Origin: Arachis hypogaea
Taxonomy: Eukaryota > Streptophyta > Magnoliopsida > Fabales > Fabaceae
Reading direction: 5' to 3'
NCBI RefSeq assembly: GCF_003086295.3
Contig: NW_027255458.1
Span: 1-64,000 of the forward strand
Length of the DNA: 64,000 bases
A program made the translations under genes and the position numbers. The notes beneath the pieces were generated by a model that saw only the letters and a list, made by a program, of their open reading frames with translations, was not told the origin of the DNA and did not search any database. This document shows positions 12,361-24,313 of the stretch, in pieces; positions within the stretch are counted from its first letter, which is position 1; every line of letters begins with the position of its first letter.

Positions 12361-15300
12361 CACTTTAGGTTTTTTATGGTTTTCTAGGGCTTTTTAGGTT
12401 TTTTTCATGGTTTTCTAGGGTTTTTTAGGGTTTTCTATGGTTTATTAGGGTTTTTAGGTTTTTTTAGGGTTTTCTATCATTTTTATGGTGTTTATGATTT
12501 TTAAGGTTTTTTAGGGCTTTATAGGATTTTTTAGTGTTTTTAAGATTTTTTAGGGTTTTCTAGGTTTTTTTAGGATTTTCTAGGGTTTTTAGGATTTTTA
12601 GGATATTTTAGGGTCTTTTAGTGCTTTTTATGGTTTTCTAGAGTTTCTAGTATTTTTTATGGTTTTCTAGAGTTTTTATGATTTTTCTAGGATTTCTAGG
12701 ACATTTTAGGGTTTTTAGGGGCTAAAGACCCTAGAAAACCCTAAAAAAAACCCTAAAATCTCTAGAAAACAAAAAAAATCCTAGAAAACCCTAAAAACCT
12801 TAAAAACCCCAGAAAATCCTAGAATATCCTAGAAAACCCTAAAAAATCGAACCTAGAAAAGCCTAAAAACCCCTAAAAACGCTAGAAAAAATAAAAAAAA
12901 CCCTAAAAACTCTAGAAAACTCTAAAAAATCCTAAAAACTCTAAAAATCCTAAAAACCCCAGAAAATATTTAAAAACACTAGAAACCCATAAAAAACCCT
13001 AAAATCATAAAAAATCATAGAAAACCCAAAAAACTCTAAAAATCCCTAAAAAGCCCTAGAAAACCCTAGAAAAAACCCTAAAAAACACTAAAAACCATAG
13101 TAAATACGAAAAAACACTAAAAAACCTAGAAAACTCTAAAATATCATAAAAATCCTAAAAAACCCTAAAAACACTAGAAAACCTTAAAAACTGAGGAAAC
13201 CATAAAAAACCCTAAAAACCATAAAAAAAACCCGAAAAAACGCGAAAAATTCTAAAAGCTATAAAAAACAAAAAAAAATCCGAAAAAACCCTAAACACCC
13301 TAAATACCCAAAAAAACCCTAAAAAAATTATAGAATACCCAAAAACCCCCTAAAAACCCTAAAAAACTATTAAAACCCTAGAAAACCCTAAAAGACCCTA
13401 GAAAATCCTAAAAAATCCTAAAAAACCTTAGAGAAAACACGTTAGGTTTTTTATGGTTTTCTAGGGTTTTTTAGAATTTTTCATGGTTTTCTAGGATTTT
13501 TTAGTGTTTTCTATGGTTTTTTAGGGATTTTAGGTTTTTTTTTGGGTTTTCTATCATTTTTTATGGTCTTTAGGATTTTTAAGTTTTTTTTAGGGCTTTC
13601 TAGGATTTTTTATTGTTTTCAATAATTTTTTAGGGTTTTCTAGAGGATTTTTAGGGTTTTCTAGAGTTTTTAGGATTTTTCAAGATTTCTAGGACATTTT
13701 AGGGTTTTTAGGGGCTAAATACCCTAGAAATCCCCAAAAAAACACTAAAACTCTAGAAAACCCAAAAAAATCCCAAAAAATCCTAGAATATCCTAGAAAA
13801 CCCTAAAAAACAAAAAATCCTAAAAAACCAAAGAAAACACTAAAAAACCTAAAAACCCTAAACCCTAGAAAACCCAAAAAACCTAAACCCTAAACCCTAG
13901 AAAACCCAAAAAACCCTAAAAATCCCTAAAAAATTCTAGAAAATCCTAAAAACCTTAGAAAACCCTAAAAAATCCTAAAAAACACTAAAAACCATAGCAA
14001 ATCCGAAAACCCTAAAAACACTAAAATATCATAAAAATCCTAGAAAACCCTAAAATATCATAAAAATCCTAGAAAACCTTAAAAACCCTAGAAAACCATA
14101 AAAAACACTAAAAACCATAAAAAACCAAAAAAAACCCGAAAAACTCTAAAAACCATAAAAAACCTTAAAAAACCCAATAAATCCTAAAAACCCTAGAAAA
14201 CCATAAAAAATCATAAAAAACCCGAAAAAAACTCTACAAAAACCCTAGAAAACGCAAGAAACTCTTAAAAACCCTAGAAGACATTAAAAAACTGAAAAAT
14301 CCTACAAAACCTTAAAAACCCTAAAAAACCCAAAAAAACCCCTAAACACACTAAATACCCAAAAAACCCTAAAAATTCTAGAAAACCCAAAACCCCCCTA
14401 AAAACCCTAAAAAACCATAACAATCCTAGAAAACGATAATAACCCTAAAAGACCCTAAAAAATCCAAAAAAAATCTAAAAAAAATCTTAGAGAAAACACT
14501 TTAGGTTTTTTATTATTTTCTAGGGTTTTTTAGGATTTTTCATGGTTTTCTAGGGTTTTTTAGGGTTTTCTATTATTTTTTAGGGTTTTTAGGTTTTTTT
14601 AGGGTTTTCTCCGTTTTTTATGGTCTTTAGGATCTTTAAGGTTTTTTAGGGCTTTCTATGATTTTTTAATGTTTTCTAGGATTTTTAGGATTTTTTAGGG
14701 ATTTGTAGGGTTTTTAGGATATTTTTAGGGTTTTTACGATATTTTAGGGTTTTTTAGTGTTTTTTATGGTTTTTTAGGGTTTCTAGTGTTTTTGAGGGTT
14801 TTTTAGAGTTTTTTGAGTTTTTCTAGGATTTCTAGGACATTTTAGAGTTTTCTAAAACTTTTAGGGTTTTAGGGGCTAAAGACCCTAGAAAACCCTAAAA
14901 AAACCCTAAAACTCTAGAAAACAAAAAAAAATCCTAGAAAACCCTAAAAACCTTAAAAACCCCAGAAAATCTTAGAATATCCTAGAAAACCCTAAAAAAC
15001 CGAAAAATCATAAAAGACCCTAGAAAATCCAAAAAACCACTAAAAACCCTAAAAACACTAGGAAACCTAAAAAACCCTACAAAACTCTAACAAATCCAAA
15101 AAAACCTAGAAAACATAAAAAAACCCTAAAAACTCTAGAAAACTCTAAAAAACCCTAAAATTCCTAGAAAACCCTAAAAATTCTAAAATCTTAGAAAACC
15201 TTAAAAAACGCTAGAAACGCATAAAAAACCCTACAAATCATAAGAAACCGTAGAAAACCCCAAAAACCTTAGAAAACACTAAAAAACCCTAAAAAACACT

Positions 15301-15828
15301 AAAAACCATAGCAAATCCGAAAAAGCACTAAAAAACCTAGAAAACCCTAAAATATCATAAAAATCCTAGAAAACCCTAAAATATCATAAAAATCCTAGAA
15401 AACCCTAAAAACACTAGAAAACATTAAAACCCCTAGAAAACCATAGAAAACCCTAAAAACCATAAAAAAACCCAAAAAAAACCTGAAACACTCTAAAAAC
15501 CCTAAAAGGCCCCAAAAACCCAAAAAATCCTAAAAACCCTAGAAAACCATAAAAAACTATAAAAACCCGAAAAACCCTAGAAAACGCAACAAAATCGTAA
15601 AAACCCTAGAAGACACTAAAAAACCCTGAAAAATCCTACAAAGCCCTAAAAACCCTAAAAAACCCAAAAAAAACCCTAAACACCCTAAATACCCAAAAAC
15701 CCTAAAAAATTCTAGAAAACCCAAAAACTCCCTAAAAATCCTAAAAAACCCTTAAAATCCTAGAAAACCCTTAAAACCATAGAAGACCCTAGAAAATCCT
15801 AAAAAAGCCTAAAAAACCTTAGAGAAAA
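12361..15828. repeat. H1 copy 4 (subunits A, B, C)
   Basis: Subunits: A 12361-13437, B 13438-14496, C 14497-15828 (3468 bp in all). G-to-C hinges lie near 12717, 13711 and 14871. It shares with copy 5 the B-arm variant TTAGAATTTTTCATGG (near 13471; other copies have TTAGGATTTTTCATGG) and AATAATTTTTTAGGG near 13621. Copies 4 and 5 therefore look like the most recent duplicates of the array. Confidence 0.92.
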
Positions 15829-18800
15829 CACTTTAGGTTTTTTATGGTTTTCTAGGGCTTTTTAGGTTTTTTTCATGGTTTTCTAGGGTTTTTAGGGTTT
15901 TCTATGGTTTATTAGGTTTTTAGGTTTTTTTAGGGTTTTCTATCATTTTTATGGTGTTTATGATTTTTAAGGTTTTTTAGGGCTTTATAGGATTTTTTAG
16001 TGTTTTTAAGAATTTTTTAGGGTTTTCTAGGTCTTTTTTAGGATTTTCTAGGGTTTTTAGGATTTTTAGGATATTTTAGGGTCTTTTAGTGCTTTTTATG
16101 GTTTTCTAGAGTTTCTAGTATTTTTTATGGTTTTCTAGAGTTTTTATGATTTTTCTAGGATTTCTAGGACATTTTAGGGTTTTTAGGGGCTAAAGACCCT
16201 AGAAAACCCTAAAAAAAACCCTAAAATCTCTAGAAAACAAAAAAAATCCTAGAAAACCCTAAAAACCTTAAAAACCCCAGAAAATCCTAGAATATCCTAG
16301 AAAACCCTAAAAAATCGAACCTAGAAAAGCCTAAAAACCCCTAAAAACGCTAGAAAAAATAAAAAAAACCCTAAAAACTCTAGAAAACTCTAAAAAATCC
16401 TAAAAACTCTAAAAATCCTAAAAACCCCAGAAAATATTTAAAAACACTAGAAACCCATAAAAAACCCTAAAATCATAAAAAATCATAGAAAACCCAAAAA
16501 ACTCTAAAAATCCCTAAAAAGCCCTAGAAAACCCTAGAAAAAACCCTAAAAAACACTAAAAACCATAGTAAATACGAAAAAACACTAAAAAACCTAGAAA
16601 ACTCTAAAATATCATAAAAATCCTAAAAAACCCTAAAAACACTAGAAAACCTTAAAAACTGAGGAAACCATAAAAAACCCTAAAAACCATAAAAAAAACC
16701 CGAAAAAACGCGAAAAATTCTAAAAGCTATAAAAAACAAAAAAAAATCCGAAAAAAACCCTAAACACCCTAAATACCCAAAAAAACCCTAAAAAAATTAT
16801 AGAATACCCAAAAACCCCCTAAAAACCCTAAAAAACTATTAAAACTCTAGAAAACCCTAAAAGACCCTAGAAAATCCTAAAAAATCCTAAAAAACCTTAG
16901 AGAAAACACGTTAGGTTTTTTATGGTTTTCTAGGGTTTTTTAGAATTTTTCATGGTTTTCTAGGATTTTTTAGTGTTTTCTATGGTTTTTTAGGGATTTT
17001 AGGTTTTTTTTTGGGTTTTCTATCATTTTTTATGGTCTTTAGGATTTTTAAGTTTTTTTTAGGGCTTTCTAGGATTTTTTATTGTTTTCAATAATTTTTT
17101 AGGGTTTTCTAGGAGATTTTTAGGGTTTTCTAGAGTTTTTAGGATTTTTCAAAGATTTCTAGGACATTTTAGGGTTTTTAGGGGCTAAATACCCTAGAAA
17201 TCCCCAAAAAAACACTAAAACTCTAGAAAACCCAAAAAAATCCCAAAAAATCCTAGAATATCCTAGAAAACCCTAAAAAACAAAAAATCCTAAAAAACCA
17301 AAGAAAACACTAAAAAACCTAAAAACCCTAAACCCTAGAAAACCCAAAAAATCCTAAACCCTAAACCCTAGAAAACCCAAAAAACCCTAAAAATCCCTAA
17401 AAAATTCTAGAAAATCCTAAAAACCTTAGAAAACCCTAAAAAATCCTAAAAAACACTAAAAACCATAGCAAATCCGAAAACCCTAAAAACACTAAAATAT
17501 CATAAAAATCCTAGAAAACCCTAAAATATCATAAAAATCCTAGAAAACCTTAAAAACCCTAGAAAACCATAAAAAACACTAAAAACCATAAAAAACCCAA
17601 AAAAAACCCGAAAAACTCTAAAAACCATAAAAAACCTTAAAAAACCCAATAAATCCTAAAAACCCTAGAAAACCATAAAAAATCATAAAAAACCCGAAAA
17701 AAACTCTACAAAACCCTAGAAAACGCAAGAAACTCTTAAAACCCTAGAAGACATTTAAAAAACTGAAAAATCCTACAAAACCTTAAAAACCCTAAAAAAC
17801 CCAAAAAAACCCCTAAACACACTAAATACCCAAAAAACCCTAAAAATTCTAGAAAACCCAAAACCCCCCTAAAAACCCTAAAAAACCATAACAATCCTAG
17901 AAAACGATAATAACCCTAAAAGACCCTAAAAAATCCAAAAAAAATCTAAAAAAAATCTTAGAGAAAACACTTTAGGTTTTTTATTATTTTCTAGGGTTTT
18001 TTAGGATTTTTCATGGTTTTCTAGGGTTTTTTAGGGTTTTCTATTATTTTTTAGGGTTTTTAGGTTTTTTTAGGGTTTTCTATCGTTTTTTATGGTCTTT
18101 AGGATCTTTAAGGTTTTTTAGGGCTTTCTATGATTTTTTAATGTTTTCTAGGATTTTTAGGATTTTTTAGGGATTTGTAGGGTTTTTAGGATATTTTTAG
18201 GGTTTTTACGATATTTTAGGGTTTTTTAGTGTTTTTTATGGTTTTTTAGGGTTTCTAGTGTTTTTGAGGGTTTTTTAGAGTTTTTTGAGTTTTTCTAGGA
18301 TTTCTAGGACATTTTAGAGTTTTCTAAAACTTTTAGGGTTTTAGGGGCTAAAGACCTTAGAAAACCCTAAAAAAACCCTAAAACTCTAGAAAACAAAAAA
18401 AAATCCTAGAAAACCCTAAAAACCTTAAAAACCCCAGAAAATCTTAGAATATCCTAGAAAACCCTAAAAAACCGAAAAATCATAAAAGACCCTAGAAAAT
18501 CCAAAAAACCACTAAAAACCCTAAAAACACTAGGAAACCTAAAAAACCCTACAAAACTCTAACAAATCCAAAAAAACCTAGAAAACATAAAAAAACCCTA
18601 AAAACTCTAGAAAACTCTAAAAAACCCTAAAATTCCTAGAAAACCCTAAAAATTCTAAAATCTTAGAAAACCTTAAAAAACGCTAGAAACGCATAAAAAA
18701 CCCTACAAATCATAAGAAACCGTAGAAAACCCCAAAAACCTTAGAAAACACTAAAAAACCCTAAAAAACACTAAAAACCATAGCAAATCCGAAAAAGCAC

Positions 18801-19301
18801 TAAAAAACCTAGAAAACCCTAAAATATCATAAAAATCCTAGAAAACCCTAAAATATCATAAAAATCCTAGAAAACCCTAAAAACACTAGAAAACATTAAA
18901 ACCCCTAGAAAACCATAGAAAACCCTAAAAACCATAAAAAAAACCCAAAAAAAACCTGAAACACTCTAAAAACCCTAAAAGGCCCCAAAAACCCAAAAAA
19001 TCCTAAAAACCCTAGAAAACCATAAAAAACTATAAAAACCCGAAAAACCCTAGAAAACGCAACAAAATCGTAAAAACCCTAGAAGACACTAAAAAACCCT
19101 GAAAAATCCTACAAAGCCCTAAAAACCCTAAAAAACCCAAAAAAAACCCTAAACACCCTAAATACCCAAAAACCCTAAAAAATTCTAGAAAACCCAAAAA
19201 CTCCCTAAAAATCCTAAAAAACCCTTAAAATCCTAGAAAACCCTTAAAACCATAGAAGACCCTAGAAAATCCTAAAAAAGCCTAAAAAACCTTAGAGAAA
19301 A
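15829..19301. repeat. H1 copy 5 (subunits A, B, C)
   Basis: Subunits: A 15829-16906, B 16907-17967, C 17968-19301 (3473 bp in all). G-to-C hinges lie near 16185, 17181 and 18345. It is very close to copy 4 and shares its diagnostic variants. One private change is visible at the C hinge (GACCTTAG where others have GACCCTAG, near 18352). Confidence 0.92.
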
Positions 19302-22095
19302 CACTTTAGGTTTTTTATGGTTTTCTAGGGCTTTTTAGGTTTTTTTCATGGTTTTCTAGGGTTTTTAGGGTTTTCTATGGTTTATTAGGTTTTTAGGTTT
19401 TTTTAGGGTTTTCTATCATTTTTATGGTGTTTATGATTTTTAAGGTTTTTTAGGGCTTTATAGGATTTTTTAGTGTTTTTAAGAATTTTTTAGGGTTTTC
19501 TAGGTTTTTTTAGGATTTTCTAGGGTTTTTAGGATTTTTAGGATATTTTAGGGTCTTTTAGTGCTTTTTATGGTTTTCTAGAGTTTCTAGTATTTTTTAT
19601 GGTTTTCTAGAGTTTTTATGATTTTTCTAGGATTTCTAGGACATTTTAGGGTTTTTAGGGGCTAAAGACCCTAGAAAACCCTAAAAAAAACCCTAAAATC
19701 TCTAGAAAACAAAAAAAATCCTAGAAAACCCTAAAAACCTTAAAAACCCCAGAAAATCCTAGAATATCCTAGAAAACCCTAAAAAATCGAACCTAGAAAA
19801 GCCTAAAAACCCCTAAAAACGCTAGAAAAAATAAAAAAACCCTAAAAACTCTAGAAAACTCTAAAAAATCCTAAAAACTCTAAAAATCCTCCTAAAAACC
19901 CCAGAAAATATTTAAAAACACTAGAAACCCATAAAAAACCCTAAAAATCATAAAAAATCATAGAAAACCCAAAAAACTCTAAAAATCCCTAAAAAGCCCT
20001 AGAAAACCCTAGAAAAAACCCTAAAAAACACTAAAAACCATAGTAAATACGAAAAAACACTAAAAAACCTAGAAAACTCTAAAATATCATAAAAATCCTA
20101 AAAAACCCTAAAAACACTAGAAAACCTTAAAAACTGAGGAAACCATAAAAAACCCTAAAAACCATAAAAAAAACCCGAAAAAACGCGAAAAATTCTAAAA
20201 GCTATAAAAAACAAAAAAAAATCCGAAAAAAACCCTAAACACCCTAAGTACCCAAAAAAATCCTAAAAAAATTATAGAATACCCAAAAACCCCCTAAAAA
20301 CCCTAAAACACTATTAAAACCCTAGAATACCCTAAAAACCCTAAAAGACCCTAGAAAATCCTAAAAAACCTTAGAGAAAACACGTTAGGTTTTTTATGGT
20401 TTTCTAGGGTTTTTTAGGATTTTTCATGGTTTTCTAGGATTTTTTAGTGTTTTCTATGGTTTTTTAGGGATTTTAGGTTTTTTTTTGGGTTTTCTATCAT
20501 TTTTTATGGTCTTTAGGATTTTTAAGTTTTTTTAAGGCTTTCTAGGATTTTTTATTGTTTTCAAGAATTTTTTAGGGTTTTCTAGGATTTTTAGGATTTT
20601 TTAGGGTTTTCTAGAGTTTTTAGGATTTTTCTAGGATTTCTAGGACATTTTAGGGTTTTTAGGGGCTAAATACCCTAGAAATCCCCAAAAAAACACTAAA
20701 ACTCTAGAAAACCCAAAAAAATCCCAAAAAATCCTAGAATATCCTAGAAAACCCTAAAAAACAAAAAATCCTAAAAAACCAAAGAAAACACTAAAAAACC
20801 TAAAAACCCTAAACCCTAGAAAACCCAAAAAACCCTAAAAATCCCTAAAAAATTCTAGAAAATCCTAAAAACCTTAGAAAACCCTAAAAAATCCTAAAAA
20901 ACACTAAAAACCATAGCAAATCCGAAAACCCTAAAAACACTAAAATATCATAAAAATCCTAGAAAACCCTAAAATATCATAAAAACCTAAAAAACCCTAA
21001 AAACCCTAGAAAACCTTAAAAACCCTAGAAAACCATAAAAAACACTAAAAACCATAAAAACAAAAAAAACCCGAAAAACTCTAAAAACCATAAAAAACCT
21101 TAAAAAACCCAATAAATCCTAAAAACCCTAGAAAACCATAAAAAATCATAAAAAACCCGAAAAAAAACTCTAAAAAACCCTAGAAAACGCAAGAAACTCT
21201 TAAAAACCCTAAAAGACACTAAAAAAATCTGAAAAATCCTACAAAACCTTAAAAACCCTAAAAAACCCAAAAAAACCCCTAAACACACTAAATACCCAAA
21301 AAACCCTAAAAATTCTAGAAAACCCAAAACCCCCTAAAAACCCTAAAAAACCATAACAATCCTAGAAAACGATAATAACCCTAAAAGACCCTAAAAATCC
21401 AAAAAAAATCTAAAAAAAATCTTAGAGAAAACACTTTAGGTTTTTTATTATTTTCTAGGGTTTTTTAGGATTTTTCATGGTTTTCTAGGGTTTTTTAGGG
21501 TTTTCTATTATTTTTTAGGGTTTTTAGGTTTTTTTAGGGTTTTCTACCGTTTTTTATGGTCTTTAGGATCTTTAAGGATTTTTAGGGCTTTCTATGATTT
21601 TTTAATGTTTTCTAGGATTTTTAGGATTTTTTTAGGGACTTGTAGGGTTTTTAGGATATTTTTAGGGTTTTTACGATATTTTAGGGTTTTTTAGTGTTTT
21701 TTATGGTTTTTTAGGGTTTCTAGTGTTTTTGAGGGTTTTTTAGAGTTTTTTGAGTTTTTCTAGGATTTCTAGGACATTTTAGAGTTTTCTAAAACTTTTA
21801 GGGTTTTAGGGGCTAAAGACCCTAGAAAACCCTAAAAAAACCCTAAAACTCTAGAAAACAAAAAAAAATCCTAGAAAACCCTAAAAACCTTAAAAACCCC
21901 AGAAAATCTTAGAATATCCTAGAAAACCCTAAAAAACCGAAAAATCATAAAAGACCCTAGAAAATCCAAAAAATCACTAAAAACCCTAAAAACCCTAAAA
22001 ACCCTAAAAAACCATAACAATCCTAGAAAACGATAATAACCCTAAAAGACCCTAAAAAATCCAAAAAAAATCTAAAAAAAAAATCTTAGAGAAAA
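19302..22095. repeat. H1 copy 6, subunit C truncated
   Basis: Subunits: A 19302-20380, B 20381-21431, and a C subunit cut to 664 bp (21432-22095). After the C hinge near 21809 the C-rich arm jumps at about 21985 to text normally found just before a C-type hinge (CCATAACAATCCTAG, then CGATAATAACCC). Roughly 670 bp of the normal C arm is missing. The B arm lacks the ~30 bp duplication of copies 2-5, as expected for an edge copy. Confidence 0.88.
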
Positions 22096-22855
22096 CACTT
22101 TAGGTTTTTTATTATTTTCTAGGGTTTTTTAGGATTTTTCATGGTTTTCTAGGGTTTTTTAGGGTTTTCTATTATTTTTTAGGGTTTTTAGGTTTTTTTT
22201 AGGGTTTTCTACCGTTTTTTATGGTCTTTAGGATCTTTAAGGTTTTTTAGGGCTTTATAGGATTTTTTAGTGTTTTTAAGGATTTTTTAGGGTTTTCTAG
22301 GTTTTTTTTAGGATTTTCTAGGATTTTTAGGATTTTTAGGATATTTTAGGGTTTTTTAGTGCTTTTTATGATTTTCTAGAGTTTATAGTATTTTTTATGG
22401 TTTTCTAGAGTTTTTATGATTTTTCTAGGATTTCTAGGACATTTTAGGGTTTTTAGGGGCTAAAGACCCTAGAAAACCCAAAAAAAACCCTAAAACCTCT
22501 AGAAAACAAAAAAAATCCTAAAAAATCCTAAAAACCTTAAAAACCCCAGAAAATCCTAGAATATCCTAGAAAACCCTAAAAAACCGAACCTAGAAAAGCC
22601 TAAAAAACCCTAAAAACGCTAGAAAAAATAAAAAAACCCTAAAAACTCTAGAAAACTCTAGAAAACTCTAAAAAATCCTAAAAATTCTAAAAATCCTAAA
22701 AACCCCAGAAAATATTTAAAAACACTAGAAACCCATAAAAAACCCTACAAATCATAAAAAATCATAGAAAACCCAAAAAACTCTAAAAATCCCTAAAAAG
22801 CCCTAGAAAACCCTAGAAAAAACCCTAAAAAACACTAAAAACCATAGTAAATCCT
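22096..22855. repeat. H1 copy 7: C/A chimeric subunit at the array edge
   Basis: It opens with the C-type hinge and arm (TTTTTTATTATTTTCTAGGG near 22103). At about 22245 it switches to A-type text (GGGCTTTATAGGATTTTTTA). The G-to-C hinge GGGGCTAAAGACCCTAG lies near 22457. The A-like C-rich arm runs to about 22850, where AACCATAGTAAAT continues into H2 sequence instead of the expected ACGAAAAAACAC. This is the terminal, recombinant unit of H1. Confidence 0.82.
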
Positions 22856-24313
22856 AGAAAACCCTAAAAAATACTAGAAACCCTAGAAAACCATAAAAAA
22901 CACTAAAAAACCCTAAAATATCCTAAAAACCCTAAAAAAATCCTAAAAACTCTAGAATACCCTAAAAAATCCTAAAAATCCTAGAGAACCCTAAAAAATC
23001 CTTGAAAACACTAAAAAATCCTAGAAAGCCCTAGAAAACCTTAAAAATCCTAATGACAATAAAAAATGATAGAAAACCCTAAAAAAACCTAAAAACCCTA
23101 AAAAATAAAAAAAAACCTTAAAAAATCCTAGGAAACCATGAAAAATTCTAAAAAAACCCCAGAAAACCATAAAAAACCTAAAGTGTTTTCTCTAAGTTTT
23201 TTTAGTGTTTTCTATAGTTTTTTAGATTTTTCTAATGTTTTTAGGGTTTTTTAGTGGGTTTTCTATGGTTTTCAGGAGTTTTTAGGATTTTCTGAGATTT
23301 TTAGGATATTTTAGGGTTTTCTATGATTTCTACGATTCTATAGTATTTTCTAAAAATCTAAAAACCCTAGAAAACCCTTAAAAACCTTAAGAACCCTAGA
23401 AAATTCTAAAAAATCCTAAAAACCCTAGAAAATCCTAAAAATCCTAAAAACCATTGAGAACCCTAAAATACTCTAAAAACACCTGAAAACCCTAAAAATC
23501 CTAGAAAATTCTAAAAAATCATAGAAAACACTAAAAAAAGACAAAGAAATCCTAGAAATCCCTAAAAACTCTATAACACCTAAAAACCATAAAAAACGAT
23601 AGAAAACCCTAAAAAGACCTAAAAACTTTAAAATAACCATAGAAAACCCTAAAAAACCCTAAAAACCCTATCAAACACTAAAAATCCCTAGAAAATCTTA
23701 AAAATTTCTAAAAACCATAGAAAACCCTTAAAAACTCTAAAAACCCTAGAAAACCCTAGAAAACCTAAGTAACCCCTAAAAACTCTAAAAATCATAAAAA
23801 TCCGTAAAATTCCCTAGAGAATCCTAAAAAACCCTAGAAAAACCCCTATAATCCCTAAAAACACATAAAAAACCCTAAAAACCATAAAACCCCTAGAATA
23901 CCCTAAAACCCTTAAAAATCACCTAAAAACCCTAAAAATTTTAGAAAACCCTAAAATATCCTAGAAATCCTAGAAAAACCCTAAAAACACTAGAAAGTCC
24001 TAAAAAATACTAGAAACCCTAGAAAACCATAAAAGACACTAAAAAACCCTAAAATATTCTAAAAACCCTAAAAAAATCCTAAAAACTCTAGAAAACCCTA
24101 AAAAATCCTAAAAATCCTAGAAAACCCTAAAAATCCTTGAAAACACTAAAAAATCCTAGAAAGCCCTAAGAAACCTTAAAAATCCTAATGACAATAAAAA
24201 ATGATAGAAAACCCTAAAAAAACCTAAAAAACCTAAAAAATAAAGAAAACCTTAAAAAATCCTAGAAAATCATGTAAAATTCTAAAAAAACCCTAGAAAA
24301 CCATAAGAAAACA
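22856..24313. repeat. H2 first units: C-arm tail plus a unit with a truncated G-rich arm
   Basis: 22856-23178 is the tail of an H2 C-rich arm, recognisable by CCTAATGACAATAAAAAATG near 23050. The unit starting at 23179 has a G-rich arm of only ~160 bp (23179-23340) instead of 650-810. After TCTCTAAG it jumps directly to the distal arm text (TTTTAGATTTTTCTAATG). Its C-rich arm (23341-24313) is normal. The hinge here reads AAAGTGTTTTCTCTAAG, intermediate between the H1 form (GTGTTTT on this strand) and the later H2 form (GTATTTT). Confidence 0.85.

Larger units (their letters stand above)
1..22855. repeat. Array H1: degenerate telomere-like higher-order repeat array
   Basis: The whole interval is built from 8-11 bp units related to AAAACCCTA or its complement TAGGGTTTT, with frequent variants (TCCTAG, CCATAA, CACTAA, TTCTAG). 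Telomere-like strand polarity switches about every 0.3-0.95 kb. Three subunits recur in fixed order A-B-C with a period of 3416-3504 bp, modal ~3470. G-rich arms are short (A ~360, B ~285, C ~380 bp) and C-rich arms long (A ~720, B ~800, C ~950 bp), so roughly 70 percent of the array is C-rich on the + strand. No open reading frame, RNA gene or transposon was recognised. Known biology: CCCTAAA is the common land-plant telomere repeat. Inference: an interstitial or heterochromatic satellite derived from it. An active chromosome end is unlikely because the units are degenerate and repeatedly inverted. Confidence 0.93.

Noticed and set aside
21100..21327. 75-codon open frame on the - strand rich in Phe, Leu and Gly
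   Set aside because: It is pure translation of TTTTTAGGG-like repeats, with no codon structure or domain, and stops appear in sister copies of the same segment.
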